Assembly: GCA_034620365.1 (NCBI GenBank)
Contig: JAQGEQ010000177.1
Span: 186,001-250,000 of the forward strand
Source of the DNA: Pegea sp. RAD2-039
Taxonomy: Eukaryota > Chordata > Thaliacea > Salpida > Salpidae
Direction of reading: 5' to 3'
Length of the DNA: 64,000 nt
Made by a program: the position numbers and the translations under genes. The notes under the pieces were generated by a model. It worked only from the letters and a program-made list of their open reading frames with translations, made no database searches and was not told where the DNA came from. The first letter of the stretch is position 1. Each line of letters begins with the position of its first letter. This document shows positions 41,401 to 54,700 of this stretch, in pieces.

Positions 41401-44400
41401 TTTTAATTAACGAACTTTTTTTTAACAAATTAATCCTCTAAAAAATTCTTTTCAACTTTTCAAAACCAAATGTTTTTCTATAAATAAAACTTGCTGTTGA
41501 AAGTTGAGCAAAAGTTGAAGTATTTCAAGTTAGTTCACATTCCAATAAAACCCCAAATCCATAAATCATTCAAACATCACAACCTAACCTTCTCAGGTTT
41601 CCCTACAGCCAAATAACTGGGCTTATATCGACTAGGGACCACATGCACCCAGTACTTGGACCACATGCACCCAGTACTTGGACCACATGTACCCAGTACT
41701 TGGACCATAAAATTTAACATTTTTATGAAAATTAATTTTTTACTTCAATATTAATATCGAAATAGTTGAAGTGATCAGATCATCAGAAATCTTGGATGTT
41801 CTCACCTGGATCAATAAAGAAGACGGATCAACAAAAAGTAGAGGCATGTCTTGAGGATTGCTCATAAACACTTCATTAAGTGATAAACGATTTTGTAACC
41901 TAGCAACGCGTTCATCTCTTTCCAAATCGATTTCGTTTTCTTGTTGGTTTTTGCCGATTGCGTAATACATGAGAAAAATTTCTTCTACAAAATGTTAATA
42001 GAATTAGCCAATAAGAAAGCAGGATTTCAAACAGCCAATAAGAAAGCAGGATTTCAAACAGCCAATAAGAAAGCAGGATTTCAAACAGCCAATAAGAAAG
42101 CAGCAAAACTCACTGATCGGAATCTTTCTGTTTATAATCCTACGATCGAATTCAAAAGCAGATTCTTGTTGATCTTGGAGTAATGAAAGAAGTCGATCGG
42201 AAGGAAACATATCATCAACTTGCATAAGATGTTGGTTGATATTATGATGCAAAATCGAGTAAAAATAAAACTGGTAATTGGTCGGGTAAGAAGGTATCTG
42301 ATTATAGAGGGCTGAGTAGATTCGTTTAACAACCAATTCCGTTTCAATGCCCCTAAAAAGATTTCCATGACAACCAGAGAAGCTGGTAACTACCAGGTGC
42401 TTACCACATGTTGGTGACATGTTCCAATTCGATTGGAAGAATGAAATTAGAAGTTTGTCGACAGATAGGACACGCAAAACCAAGCTGCATCGCTTCAGAG
42501 TAGGATACGCGATCAACTAACCGTACCGTATTGATGTAATCATCATGACATTTCTGGTGAACATAATGACCACATGTAGATATGTGGATACCTTTTTGTT
42601 CCGATGTTTGTGTTAATACTGTAGAAGGTGTAAAGATGATGAAGACATAAAAATAAAGATAAGGAAGATATCAAGATGGAAATACATGAGGATCAAGCTG
42701 AGAAAGATATAAAGTTGAAGACCTTCTATAGTGATGTAGAACGGAGAGTTTTCATAATCACAGAGAACCTCTTGAACCAGATCTTTACATCTTAGATCCG
42801 ACTTTTCAAGAAGATCAATTGTTGATCTTCCATCCAGCAAACGACGTTCACCTGATCACGTGATTAGATGAGTAAACACACAAGCAGCTGCCACCTACCG
42901 AGCACTGTCGACTCCTGAATGTGACAGATTAACCCAAATTCGCAATTTATTGATTCTGTGTCCTTGGAAGCTGAATCAATCTGATCTTCATCATCAGGAT
43001 TAAACAAAGGATCATTTGATCGACTGGTTTCCATGGCAACGACGCGATTGTACTGTTTGCCTTCTTGACAAATGATACAGTGATAGGGAGACTGATTGAG
43101 ATCCGTGTCTTCAACATCGCTGATGTTTTCTGAAGGTTTGAAGATGTATATAGGTGAGAAGATGAAACAAGGTACTTAAGAAATTCTTGGAAGCATTCTC
43201 AATGTTTTTCATCATCATTTCACGTGCCTGCTTTGCTCTCATTCGTCGAAGGGTAGAAGAGCGTGATGACGTCACAGGAGAATCTTCTTCAGATGCAGCA
43301 GGTCTTAAAGAGTTTGAAAAATCTTCAATATACTAAAACAAACAAAATTGTTTTTTTGGCCGTTTACAGGAATGGCCGAGCTCATGAGCACCTTCTAGTG
43401 GTTACCTGATAAGTAGTTGGTGAAAAGTGGGCAAAATCGTGAAGAAGATTGTAAAGATTGTTACTAAGAGTCGGAGGTCGAAGAAATGATGTCTCTCGAT
43501 TCAACTGGAAGAACTTCTTTGTCTGGTTGTTGTAGATTTTGACGAGAAGAGCTAAGATCGAGTCTATTGGAGGTTGTTGAATGTTCGGAGGAGTAGTTTC
43601 GACTTCAACTTCAATTGCAACTTGATCCGGTTCCATTTGGATCATGTCAGATGATGTCTCTGAAACATTCTGATAAGACGATCCATAAAAGATGCCCACA
43701 AACCTGTCTGACCATTGTAATGGACCTCAGACAAATTGTACCACATATTAGATGGTTTCCAATTCGGTGATGTCCCCAACATAAATTCATCGACGATGAC
43801 GTCACCTACAATCAAAACAATGACGTCATCACCTCGATAAGGTGACTCTTACTTCTATTTGCTCCGTGATCTTTATACATCTTCAAAGCAGATGATAACA
43901 AATGAACAGCAAGTGACAACGTCTGTAGAAGTTTGTATTATGTAATGATGACGTCATCAACGCGAGACTTACAGTTTCAGTGACAAGAGGACAAGATTGA
44001 AGATACTTGTGGAGGATTAGATGAAGAGTCCGATAAAGATTCTCACAAAACAGGACTCCCAACAAATCTCCATACTTGTCACGTGATATGGGCTTAATTT
44101 CTGTAATAATGACGTCATTGATGACGCAATAAGTGACTACAAACCTTGATAAGGAGGCCAGATTTGAGTGATTGTCAGGGCAGTTTTAGAAGTCTGGTTA
44201 GTGTCCACCAAATGTTGAAAATAATTTTTAGTGATCTGAAAGAAGAAGATCAGATACTGATGAAGATCGGATCATCTAAAAACTTCTTGAACGTCTCGGC
44301 GATGGACGATCCGTTGTTCCGTAAAGATCGGATCATAAAGTTGCCAACTTGATGCTTTCATCACAAACTTTGTTTGTTCCATGGCGTCACGAGCTGTACA

Positions 44401-47400
44401 AACTACGCGTCAAGTGCGTCCTCTAGTGGTCAGCGTCACTCACCTTCGCGTTTAATCGCGATTTTATCTAAGACGCGTCTCATGACGTCAGTATTGAAAC
44501 CACGATTTGTATCTTGACTAGCATCATGACAATGTGAGATATTATCAGCCAGCGCACTAAAGGTCCTTGGGCGAGAAGTGAGAAGAGACAAGACTTCGTG
44601 CTGCATTAAATCCTCATCACTTATATCTAGGAAAGATCAAATAAGGACCTCTTTTAAGGGTCTTTGGGATCTTCAAACCGAAACATTGGCGATTGGTTAA
44701 CAAATTAATCACCAAACGAAGCCCACATTCAAGTAACATAGACAAGTGGTCATTAGTTAGTTGGCTGCCCACGATGTTGGTCACTGACTTGATGTAGTCC
44801 TCATTGGTCAAGGTAAGACTGCTTAGAACACGGAAGCGGTCTAACAGGGCAAGTACAAAATAATTTGGTGGGACAATAGAGGCACAAATCTGTGAAAGAA
44901 AAACTTCAGATACTAGCACCCTGTTGTTGGTCGAGGTGCTAAATTATTTTGATAAAAAACGACGCGCGATTGAGTAAATCGAAGTTTCTTAGCTACTAGA
45001 TCACGAGTTAGAAGCCAACCAACAAACAAACTGCCAGTAGGGATTTGATCACGTGACAAATTACTTGTAGCAGAAATATGTCTGTGTCGATGTGGAAACG
45101 CGAAAACAGATGTTGCTTGTAAGCGAGTGATTGTGATTGGATGTAGAGTCCGTTCCGATTCCACATGTTGTCTTGAATCTCACAAGCTGCTTCCAAGATC
45201 TTTTAAGATCAGAAGATGAAGATAAGATCAAAGAAAACTAAATGAGATGTACTTGTAAAGGATGAGCCATCAACCTCTTTGCTTTTGTGACACTGATGTT
45301 GAAATCTTCCAATCTTGCTCCTGTTGAAAAGAAGAGTTAGTGTTGACACTAGGTGGCAGCAGAAAGACCTTGATATTTAATCGCATTTGAGATCAAAGAT
45401 GAGATGTAGCGATGGATGGGAATATGAAAGCTGACTTGATTGATCGGAAGATGATTTACAAAATTAATTGCTGAAAAATATTTATCTAAAGCTTCCAAGA
45501 AGAAAGAAACGAGCTTCTTGGTGTAGTGGATGGTCGAGGAGTCCTGTAACAACCAGATGACACCAACCAGCAAGATTAGTAACCATCCAGACCTGTAGGA
45601 AGTCTAGAAGACACAGAAGAGGACCTCCGCATGTCTCCCGAACCATATAAAATTGATGTAACATATTCTGAGGATCATGTTTAACTAGACCTTCTAAAGA
45701 TCGATGATTTAGTTCCATTCCACACATCGGAATCAACATCTCAATCCAAGATCTACTCGCAGTTATGACGTCATCAAAACACCGGAAGAGCGAGACTTAC
45801 CGAAGCAAGTGATCATGATTGAGGAAGAACTCCATAACTTTTGGGTGACCCAGAAAGTTGATAAAGTCACTGGCTATGGGCCAATAAGCATGTGACCTTC
45901 CATTGACTTCTTCGGGGACCGATAAAACGCGGTGGTTGTCATGAGGACCAGTGGTTGAGTCCTCTTGATGGATGTGCAGGACATTGTAGAGTCCAATAAG
46001 GAAGATCTGATCAGAAAATGATCAAATTCGGACGCGAGAAGTGATGAATACTCACTTCGACAAGATGATCTTTCTCAGCTAACGAATAAGTAATCTCTTC
46101 ATTACTAAAGAGTTGGACTGAGATGTGGACCACTCTGTAAGTAAATGGTCAACATTTGTAAACCATTTAAGGACCACACCTGTTGGTAAGTTGATCACTA
46201 TTGAAAGATTGGTGAAGCGCACACGCGACGCGCGCGTAATGACGTGTAAAAGCTTTCGCGAATTCACATTTCATCTTGAAGTTTGATAACAATTTGAGAA
46301 CAAGTAAGATGATTGGTTCGATGAAGTCGTATCTGTCATCGAAGTTGTGACGTCATCAACGAGCGCGAGATCAAGTAGTTACTTGACGATCCAGAAAGTT
46401 AGTTCGTCGATGAAGCGTTTGTATCTTCGTGATTCACCGAATTCAATGCTTCTGTCGATCCCTGTAGGTACTACTGGTTGCTTCAATTGCTGATGGAGTA
46501 GAGGGTTAGGTAATTTTGGGGCGCGAGGGTCGAGGTCACCTCTAATGCTGTTTCGAACCACTCGAAGGTTTGTAGATGGAATCGGGTTTGAGATGAGTTA
46601 GGATCGAGAAGGAAGCTGTAACCACGACAAAGGCGAAGATCTTCATAGACTTTCTCGTCGAGAAGAAACTCGGTGATTGTGTTGATGATTATTGATCCTG
46701 ATGAGAAGATGATTTGAGAGGGTTCGGGGGCGTTTGGGAGAAGTCACCTAATTTGATGAGTTCGTGAAGAAATTCAACCATTTGTTTTAGTTCAGTTGGT
46801 AATTGTTGCCAAGTTTTTTCATGATCGCTAGAATGTTTGAGAGATTGAGCTCGAAGTATGTGGAAGAAAGCAATTAGCATCCGTTTCACAACAATCTAAC
46901 AGAAAAATGCTTCAAAACCATGTTTCGGGCACGATAACGAACCAACTTTTGCAAATTGGATGAAGTTAGAAGGTAAGTGATGATGTTGGATTCGATTTGG
47001 ACCATGATGAGAGCAGAAGCCGGATGCTAGCATCACATGTGAGTCTCCACAATCACAGGCTCCTCCAGCCTCACTTCTGAACATGTTGTAGTTATGTCCT
47101 TCATGGTTTCCACGTTCAAAACAAGCTACAAAAATGAACTTTTCACATCTTGGTTTTGTGTCTTCTTAAATCTTACCTGCACACAAAGACATACAAGGTG
47201 ATGTTGCACAGGTTCTACATCTGTACGCTACAAAATCTGAAGTCCAAACACATCCACAAAATGGAGAGCTATCTTTTTCTTGAACTTTTGTTGCAAATTC
47301 TTCCCATTTCAAACCTTCAGAAGATAGAACACGAAGCCACACAACTACATTTTTCCTAAAAAAAATATTTTCTGAATTAAAATTATTTAAAAAGTAATTT

Positions 47401-47870
47401 ATTCGAATAACAAAAATTGAATGTTAAAATAAACAAAAGGAAATAATATGAATCATCAAAAGTTCAAATTATTTATAATTATTATATTAATTCATTATAT
47501 TTTAATAAACTTTGAAAAACTTTCTAGTTTTTATTTTGTTGAACTTCATGTGCAAAAACATGAATAAAAAACTAAATAAGTAAACTATTGACTTTGAGTA
47601 ATTATTAAATAATCTATTCTCAATAAACATCTACAAATAAGGAGAAATTTAAAAAAATGATTTCCTAAACATTGATAAGAAGCTCAAAACAAGTTAAATA
47701 AATAACATCAAATAGAACAAAGTCATTTACCATTGATCAATTTTTGTAGAGTCAAGTATAACATCTAAAAGCTCATTTAACAATTTAATTCCATGACCAG
47801 GATCAGTTTGCATAAAAGATTTAATCTGTTTCAAGGCTTTTTGAGGAGAATCCTTATAGAGGTAAGACAT
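38497..47870 (-). CDS. UBR3: E3 ubiquitin-protein ligase UBR3
   Basis: Large RING-type E3 ligase of the UBR family. Exons: 47870-47731, 47355-47177, 47125-46947, 46895-46748, 46697-46540, 46489-46383, 46332-46180, 46134-46056, 46006-45801, 45752-45593, 45543-45369, 45320-45253, 45199-45065, 44889-44679, 44626-44444, 44393-44284, 44235-44145, 44100-43973, 43922-43853, 43805-43704, 43659-43406, 43332-43176, 43129-42899, 42851-42723, 42618-42405, 42352-42114, 41984-41806, 41309-41188, 41136-40995, 40734-40578, 39972-39872, 39101-38970, 38919-38697, 38645-38497; 1736 aa. The UBR box (about 80-150: [23 protein letters not shown]) is UBR3-like rather than UBR1-like. The RING is split over three exons (HCIIC near 1082, STCGH near 1200, CPICRQ). 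The C-terminal autoinhibitory-type Cys/His region ends in CQWG...LEKQW. Many 45-60 nt introns carry TGACGTCA. An acceptor sits one base before the ATG; human UBR3 has a longer N-terminus. Confidence 0.93.
41636..41707. repeat. 22-bp minisatellite in a UBR3 intron
   Basis: Three copies of a 22-nt unit beginning GGACCACATG and ending CCCAGTACTT stand head to tail at 41636-41657, 41658-41679 and 41680-41701, followed by a 6-nt partial copy. One substitution separates the third copy from the others. The array lies in the intron between exons 41984-41806 and 41309-41188 and is much more GC-rich than the intron around it. Confidence 0.9.
42006..42103. repeat. 27-bp minisatellite in a UBR3 intron
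   Basis: Three identical 27-nt units (start AATAAGAAAG, end AAACAGCC) run from 42010 to 42090, with a 13-nt partial copy to 42103 and a 4-nt partial copy before. Because 27 is a multiple of three, the array makes false repetitive ORFs on both strands. It lies wholly inside the intron between exons 42352-42114 and 41984-41806, near the donor. Confidence 0.92.
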
Positions 47871-50800
47871 ACTTGAAAAAAATAAAATACTGATGCAATA
47901 ATTACATGCAACAAAAGTTACTCTCACTTTAATGAGATGCTTAAGCCTAAAAATACATTAAATAACTAATAAAAAACATCCACAGTTTATTCAAAGTTAG
48001 AGAATTAAACATTGCAAAATTAATTTCAAGTAATAACAAATAAAATTTTTTATAAATATTGTTGATTTAGCAGTTATTAGCTACAAACTTTATCAAATTC
48101 ATAAAATTTCTTATTATTATCCTTATTATAATTCTATTTCAACTATTCTCATGTTAATTAATACAAATTTGAAAATAGCTTGAAGTGTATCATTGTTAGC
48201 AAAAGAAAAAAAGACTTTCTTAAATTAAAAAAAACTTTAATATGTCTGAATAATAGATTATAGATGATCATGCCTATTAAATATAAGTGAAAAGTGATAA
48301 AAGTAGTTGATTAATAAAATAAATTAATTTATTATAAGTGAGTTATAAATCTTCAAATATTTTATCATCAGATACAATTAAAAAAAAATGATTAGTAAAA
48401 CTATATAAAGAAAAATAATTGAAGATAAAAATCTTTAAAAATTATCAATAATTATAAAATACTTTATTAAATAAACAAATGATACAGCAAAACTATAAAT
48501 GTAATCAAGTTGTTGTTCTAATCTTAAAGAATTTCCATTAAGACTTGTAAATATTCCTATTATTAAAATGTAAATGATGTTATTACTATTTTAAAAGCTA
48601 CTAAATAAATTTAAAGACTAAAAAATAATAAAAACATTAAAAACAATTTATTTACTAATTAGAAAGATATCAGAAAAGCAATTCAACTTAACAGTTTATA
48701 TTAGAGGTTTTTGAAGCATTTTTAACATCAACATTTATGAACTACATAAAGTGAACAATTTTATTTATAAGTTATGAAAATCTTTACAAATATGATACTT
48801 ACATAAAATCTTTTTAATAAATCATTTAGCAGTTTATTAAAGTTGAGTAAATAAATTCAAAAGCCTACACAAGTGTATGTAAATTACAAAATATTCGAAG
48901 CAAAAGCTAGAGAAAGATCATCACTGAAGCTTTTATAATCTATCTTAGGTGTTAATTATTTGCCCCTAATAAGGATTAAACAAAAAAGTCACAAATAACT
49001 TTCTAGTTTAAATAAGTTACTTATTTTACTTTTAAGAAGTCAATCTAAAGGATTACAACAACTTCTAAAATAAAATATTTTCAAACTAGTTTAATAAAAC
49101 GACTAAATAAATCTTTAATGTTTATTACTACGTATATTTTTGCTTGTTAATCGAAACTTGATGTTATTGAAATTAGCAAAGTCATCAGTAATGCTTGTTT
49201 GTAGTTTCTACTTTGTATATACCGAATAATTGAATAAATATTTATAAATGTTTAAACAAAAGTTTGTCAAACAATCAATTTTTTAGGGAAAAAGCAACAA
49301 AAATCACAAAAATTTTGGTAATAACAAATTCAATCTAAATAAGATGAAATGATTAGCATCTAAAATGGTTATCTGGCAGTGTGTTCAAATCTTCGATTTA
49401 ATCCGACGTCAATCACAAAAATAAGGAGCCAGTTGAGTTGATTTAGTAATTTGATTGATTAAAATGCTCTATTACTATTACCAAACCAGCAAAAACTTGT
49501 CGTACAGAAAAACTTTGCTCTTGGTGATTGGGTATTCTTACGAGACCACGAATTGCACAAAGCAAAGCACCTAAAGTACCTTGATGGCAGGCTGTAGCTT
49601 AAAAAATCTGATACAGTAGGAGTTATTGAAATGAACGGGTATTACTAGAAAATTAGTTAAAAATAAAGTATTTTATGAATTATAGCTCAACTACATTAGT
49701 TGTTTAATATTATAAGAAAGCCTCTTTATCAAAGATATATAGATCTATATAGTAGCTGCAAAAAATAAGAAGATAATTATTTTAAATAAGAAACTAAAAT
49801 TCTTCTGATGCAAATGATTAAATTTCTTGGATTTTGTCAACTTTGCAGACTATTAAAATTTTCATAATCAAAAAATCTAACTATTAGTTTTTGAGGGTAG
49901 AGCAGTACAAACATGTATTGTTATATGTATAAAAGCAATAATACTAACAATGAACGTTAAAAAAATGAATGTGAAAACCTGTTAATAAAAATTGAGAATA
50001 GCGTTCATATACTACCATTTTAGATGTAAACCTTAAGAGGACATCCTGAACAAAAGTAGAATAAATTTTTATGAAAACTGAATATTACACAATTATTTCA
50101 TGACTTTATAAAATAGTACTTTATCTTATTTGTACAAACTTTGCAATATAAAACTAAAAATTATGCTAATTGCATTTAAATTCGTTATTTAATAATTTCT
50201 TAAGAACATTTTTAGGAACAATATTGACATATTTAAAAGTAAATATAAATAAAACAACTTTCAAGTAACTTAAATAAATAAATTAATAAGTAACATGAAT
50301 ACTCTATCAAACTATGAAATATTAGTAGTTTATATAACTGTTTCTAAGTTGATGAATAAATTAATATTTTGCAAGTATTTAAGTTCCCATTTTAAAACAT
50401 TAGGACATTCTAGAAATTATTTTACAAATTAGTACAACCTTTTAAACTGGGTAAAACGTTAATAACTAAAGCAAATTGATTAATTTCTGGAATAAAGTAT
50501 TTTTTCTTTGATACTATAATTTTAGTGTTAAAGTTTATTGGTAAACGTGATTGCCTACAATAAAAATGAGTTGCCTTTTAACAATTCTGCTTCAATTTTT
50601 TGAAAGAAAATACAATTATTGGTAAAAATAATTTCTAATTTAAGTTTACTCAAATAAAATAAAAACCATTTTTTTTCTTTTTTAAAACAAATCATTGAAA
50701 ATATAAAATATCTACGCTACTAAAATAAAATTAGTTCTTTTTATTTACTGGCCATAAAATTGTGTCTCTTAATTATTTAGTCTATACATATTTGAATTGA

Positions 50801-51788
50801 CTATTTGATGTGACTATAGTAAAATGAGGATTTTATTTGCAATTATTAGTAAACTAGCTTGAATAATTGTATTATAAAAAGTTAGATAAGTCTAAAAGTT
50901 TTTTATTGTTTTCAAATACTTTTATCATCTATTTATATGAAATTTTGTTACATAAAAGTCTTTTATACTTTTATTAACCAATTTTGTTTAAAAGGCTTGT
51001 TTTTATAATTGTCCTAAATACTAATTATAAGACATTTTATAATAGAATAGTGTTTATAATTTTTAAGTTGAATTATCTTTAACTAATTGATTTTATAGTT
51101 TATGAATTTATTTAATTTAGATATAATGTTTTCTTTAATATTTAAAAATGCCTCATAGAATCTTTATAAATGTTTGTAAATTAGAAACATATAAAAATCT
51201 AAAAAGATGTTTTAGATTAAACTTACATGTAACTTTATTAACTAATAAAATGTAATTATTTAGAAAATATATCAATAGTTGGTTTTTGAAAAAAATTATT
51301 TTATTTTTTGGACTATTATTATTATTTTTCTAATAACTATTACTTTTTTAGTGTTTGTTATATTTCTTTTGTATAATTTTTTTTTACTTTTATAAAATTG
51401 AAAATATATTTTATAATTATTTGTTTTATATTTTATAATTTGGTTAGCCTTAGACATATTGAATTGAATTATGAAATATCCTAAATAATTTCTTATTAGA
51501 GTAACACTTATTTATGAAGTCAACATTAAATCTTTTAAGAATGTATCTATTTTTATCTAGTTCTTAATTTTAATTTTTAGTATACGTTTAGTATAGCTTG
51601 TTGTAAAGTTAATATAACTTGTTTGAAAAATGTTTTAAGTATTATTTTTCAATGTGATGCTATTGAATATTTAGTTTTTTAGGCTATGTTACTATTTCAT
51701 AATTATTAGTTAAGTTTTATTTTTGTTTATCTACAATTTAAATGTTTATTTTAATTCAGAGTGTTTTATAATCATTTGCTATTTAGAA
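47871..51788. other. Intergenic region between UBR3 and CDC40
   Basis: The two genes diverge from this region, so it should hold both promoters. It is AT-rich with no supported gene. A translated scrap at 49481-49597 resembles the end of a retroelement integrase. Acceptor-like AGs abut both start codons (47872-47873 on the minus strand, 51785-51786 on the plus strand). Confidence 0.55.
49481..49597 (+). mobile_element. Possible retroelement integrase C-terminal remnant
   Basis: A short plus-strand reading frame ending in TAG at 49595-49597 contains FALGDWVFLRDHELHKAKH. This resembles the F-x-x-G-D-x-V-hydrophobic-hydrophobic motif near the C-terminus of Ty3/Gypsy-type integrases. No neighbouring reverse transcriptase, RNase H or LTR is visible, so it would be a small dead fragment. 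The match rests on one motif and could be chance. Confidence 0.3.
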
Positions 51789-54700
51789 ATGCAGTCTTTA
51801 TTAGATTATGGTAGTTCTGATGAGGAAAAATCTTCTGAAACTACAGACATAAAAATTGAAGAACCCCTGCATCTAAAGCCTTTGACAGAAACATGTTCAG
51901 CTATATGTGTAAAAGCTGACCCAGATGTTCTAACACATGTAAGTTTAACATTTTATAGTTATTAATATTCTTGATAATCTGATTTAATGCTGTACATCAT
52001 GAACACTTTTTATCTCTCAGTCAAATCGATTTTAAAAGTTATTAAATAAAGTTTATTTTACTTTAAAAAAAAATTTCATAAAAACTAACAATCATTTTTG
52101 TTCTTCTATAACTGATAATCTACTAATAAAAATGTGTTTTTAAGAGATGTTTTTATTTTTGATAATTTTTAGAAAGGAGTGTTTGATAAGAAGTTGATAG
52201 ACCATACAAAAAATAAAGAAATTTTTTATAACCCAACATATGAAGAATTACATCTACCAGAACAGGTTGTATCATTATTTAACTGTTTCTAATATAATGC
52301 TATTTATATTGATTTTTTAAAGTGTTTTATAATTAAACTATTTATAATAAAGTTTAATTGTTTCACAAATTTTTTTATTGAAATTCAATTTTCAGGGCCC
52401 AGCAAACCCATTCAAAACTAACCAACAGTTAGCAAAGAAAAATATGTTATCAGGTTTTGTAGAGGAAACTTATATTGATGATTTTCAATTTGAAACTCAA
52501 AGACGAACTTTTCATAGCTATGGTGAGATAATTTTGATTTAATTACTTTCAAACTTTATTTACTTTCTAATCTTTCATGAAAATTATTTTAATCTGTTTT
52601 CATTTATATTTTCAGGTTTTTGTATAGACCCATCAACAGATGAAGCTGGCAATAACAAAATAATTGGTTTGTTATTAGTTCTATGTTTGTTTTTTTTTTC
52701 ATATTTAGTATCACTACTTGCTTATTTTGGCCTAAATTTTGGCTTCCTCTATTTCTTACTATCAATTTTTATAATTAGTTTAAACTAATATTTTTCAAAT
52801 ATTCCCCCTAAATGACACTGCTAAAAACTCTATTGTTTCTTCTACAATTAAGTTTAGTGCTTTTATTATGCCTTAATATACATGCAAATCCAAAAACCTT
52901 CAACTAAGAGAGACAGAGACAAAAATCTATTTGTGAAACAAATATATTTAAGTTTTTTATGCTTTGGTATCCCTGTTTGACAGCATGGAAAATGTAAACT
53001 GTTAAATAAGCCCTTTTCTAAATCTAAAAAAGTGAATTGTAGAAAAAGATGTTTAGTCGATTTGTACACAACACCAAGGCAATCTTACGCTTAGGAGATG
53101 ACTGCTAGCACCCTAATTTGTAAAAACTCCCCGACCAACAGCGTTAATCAATCTTGTCATGCAAGCAAGCGTAGTTGTTGAAGGTATCGATGGTGATGAA
53201 AAGCATCCTTCAAATGATTTCTCCTCAAAAATTGATTTTATTCAAACTTTTTTCAAGTTTCAAAATTTTGATTCCAGTTTCAACTAGAAAATTCCAGGAA
53301 CCAGATGAAGATGAAGAAGAAACGAAAGTAGAAGATTACAATGAGAAGATGAAGAAAGATCGAGAAATGAGGATGGAACAAGTTGACGGGAAAACAGTCT
53401 TCGAGAAGATTGCTCCTCGCCCTAAAGATAAAAGGAAGAGACTAAAGAACAATGATCCTTCGGATGTTGATGGTTATCTGGGACCCTGGGGCGGATTTGT
53501 AGATGAAGAAAGAGTCTCAAAGCCATCTGAAGAGATGCAGAAAGAGCTCGATGAGATTGTTGCTAAGCGACAGAAGAAAGGAACAGAAGTGGAAGAAGAG
53601 CGGACCACAGAAGAGAAGTCGACTCTTCATATCCCTGATCCTTTGGATTATCAAGGAAGAAGCTTCCTTCATATTCCGCAAGATGTTGGAGTCAATTTGA
53701 AGTCTGATCATCCTCCGGAAAAATGTTACCTCCCGAAAAAGCTCATTCATACTTGGAGTGGACATACGAAAGCGGTCTCGTCCATCAAACTCTTCCCACG
53801 GTCTGGACATTTGTTGCTGTCCACGTCTATGGACTGTAAAGTCAAAGTAATTGTCCGTATTTACATGACCACGTTGCCAAGACTTTTTATCTCAGTTATG
53901 GCAAGTATACAACAAACGCAAACTGGTCCGGACCTACAGTGGACACAACAAAGCAGTCCGGGACGCTTGCTTTAACAATGATGGGACGCGTTTCCTGACC
54001 GCTGGTTATGACCGATACATCAAGTTATGGGACACTGAAACAGGTGAGCATTGCATCTCGCGTTGATGATGTCACTTATTGTATTTACAGGTAGTTGCAT
54101 CTCGCGTTTTAGCACAGGAAAGATCCCTTATTGCGTAAAATTTAATCCGGACCGCAACAAGCAGCATCTCTTTGTGGCTGGTTTGTCTGATAAGAAAATT
54201 GTCACGGTTGGTTGTACACATAGCCACTAGAGGCGTACTGAGCTTTGTTTGTAGTGGGACACAAACTCGCGAGGAATTGTCCAGGAGTACGACCGGCATT
54301 TAGGAGCGGTCAATACAATCACATTCGTGGACAATAACACAAAATTTGTGTCCACGTCTGATGATAAAAGTCTTCGTGTTTGGGAATGGTAACCCTAGCA
54401 ACGATCGTTGCTCGAATAGCGTCACTAATCGCTATTCCTACGGTCACAGGGATATTCCTGTGGATTTCAAATACATCGCTGACCCAGGAATGCATTCGAT
54501 GCCGTCCGTGACGTTGTCAGGTAATGGAAAGTGGCTTGGATGCCAATCACTTGACAACCAGATCATCATTTTTGACGTTTATGGTCGTTTTCGAGTTAAG
54601 CGCAAAAAAATCTTCAAAGGTCACATGGTGAGTAGCACGATGACGTCATATTGATGACGTCATAACATGAATGTTGGACAGGTGGCAGGTTACGCTTGTC

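Noticed and set aside
41941..42183. Repetitive plus-strand ORF and its minus-strand counterpart
   Set aside because: Both arise because the intronic 27-nt minisatellite has a length divisible by three; splice sites place it inside a UBR3 intron.
47000..47355. Assignment of the ligase to UBR1/UBR2
   Set aside because: The UBR box reads AYRCRTC...SPCMSLCA...GGACDCGD, and the flanking and C-terminal sequence fits UBR3; UBR1/2-type residues are absent.
51723..51788. Upstream in-frame ATG for CDC40
   Set aside because: The added residues are hydrophobic low-complexity and a splice acceptor lies directly before ATG 51789, so this is non-coding leader or outron.
53175..53194. Possible extra CDC40 exon (VVEGID) in intron 4
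   Set aside because: Frame is kept without it, and the segment lies in the repeat copy at 53117-53190 that also occurs at 18698-18785.
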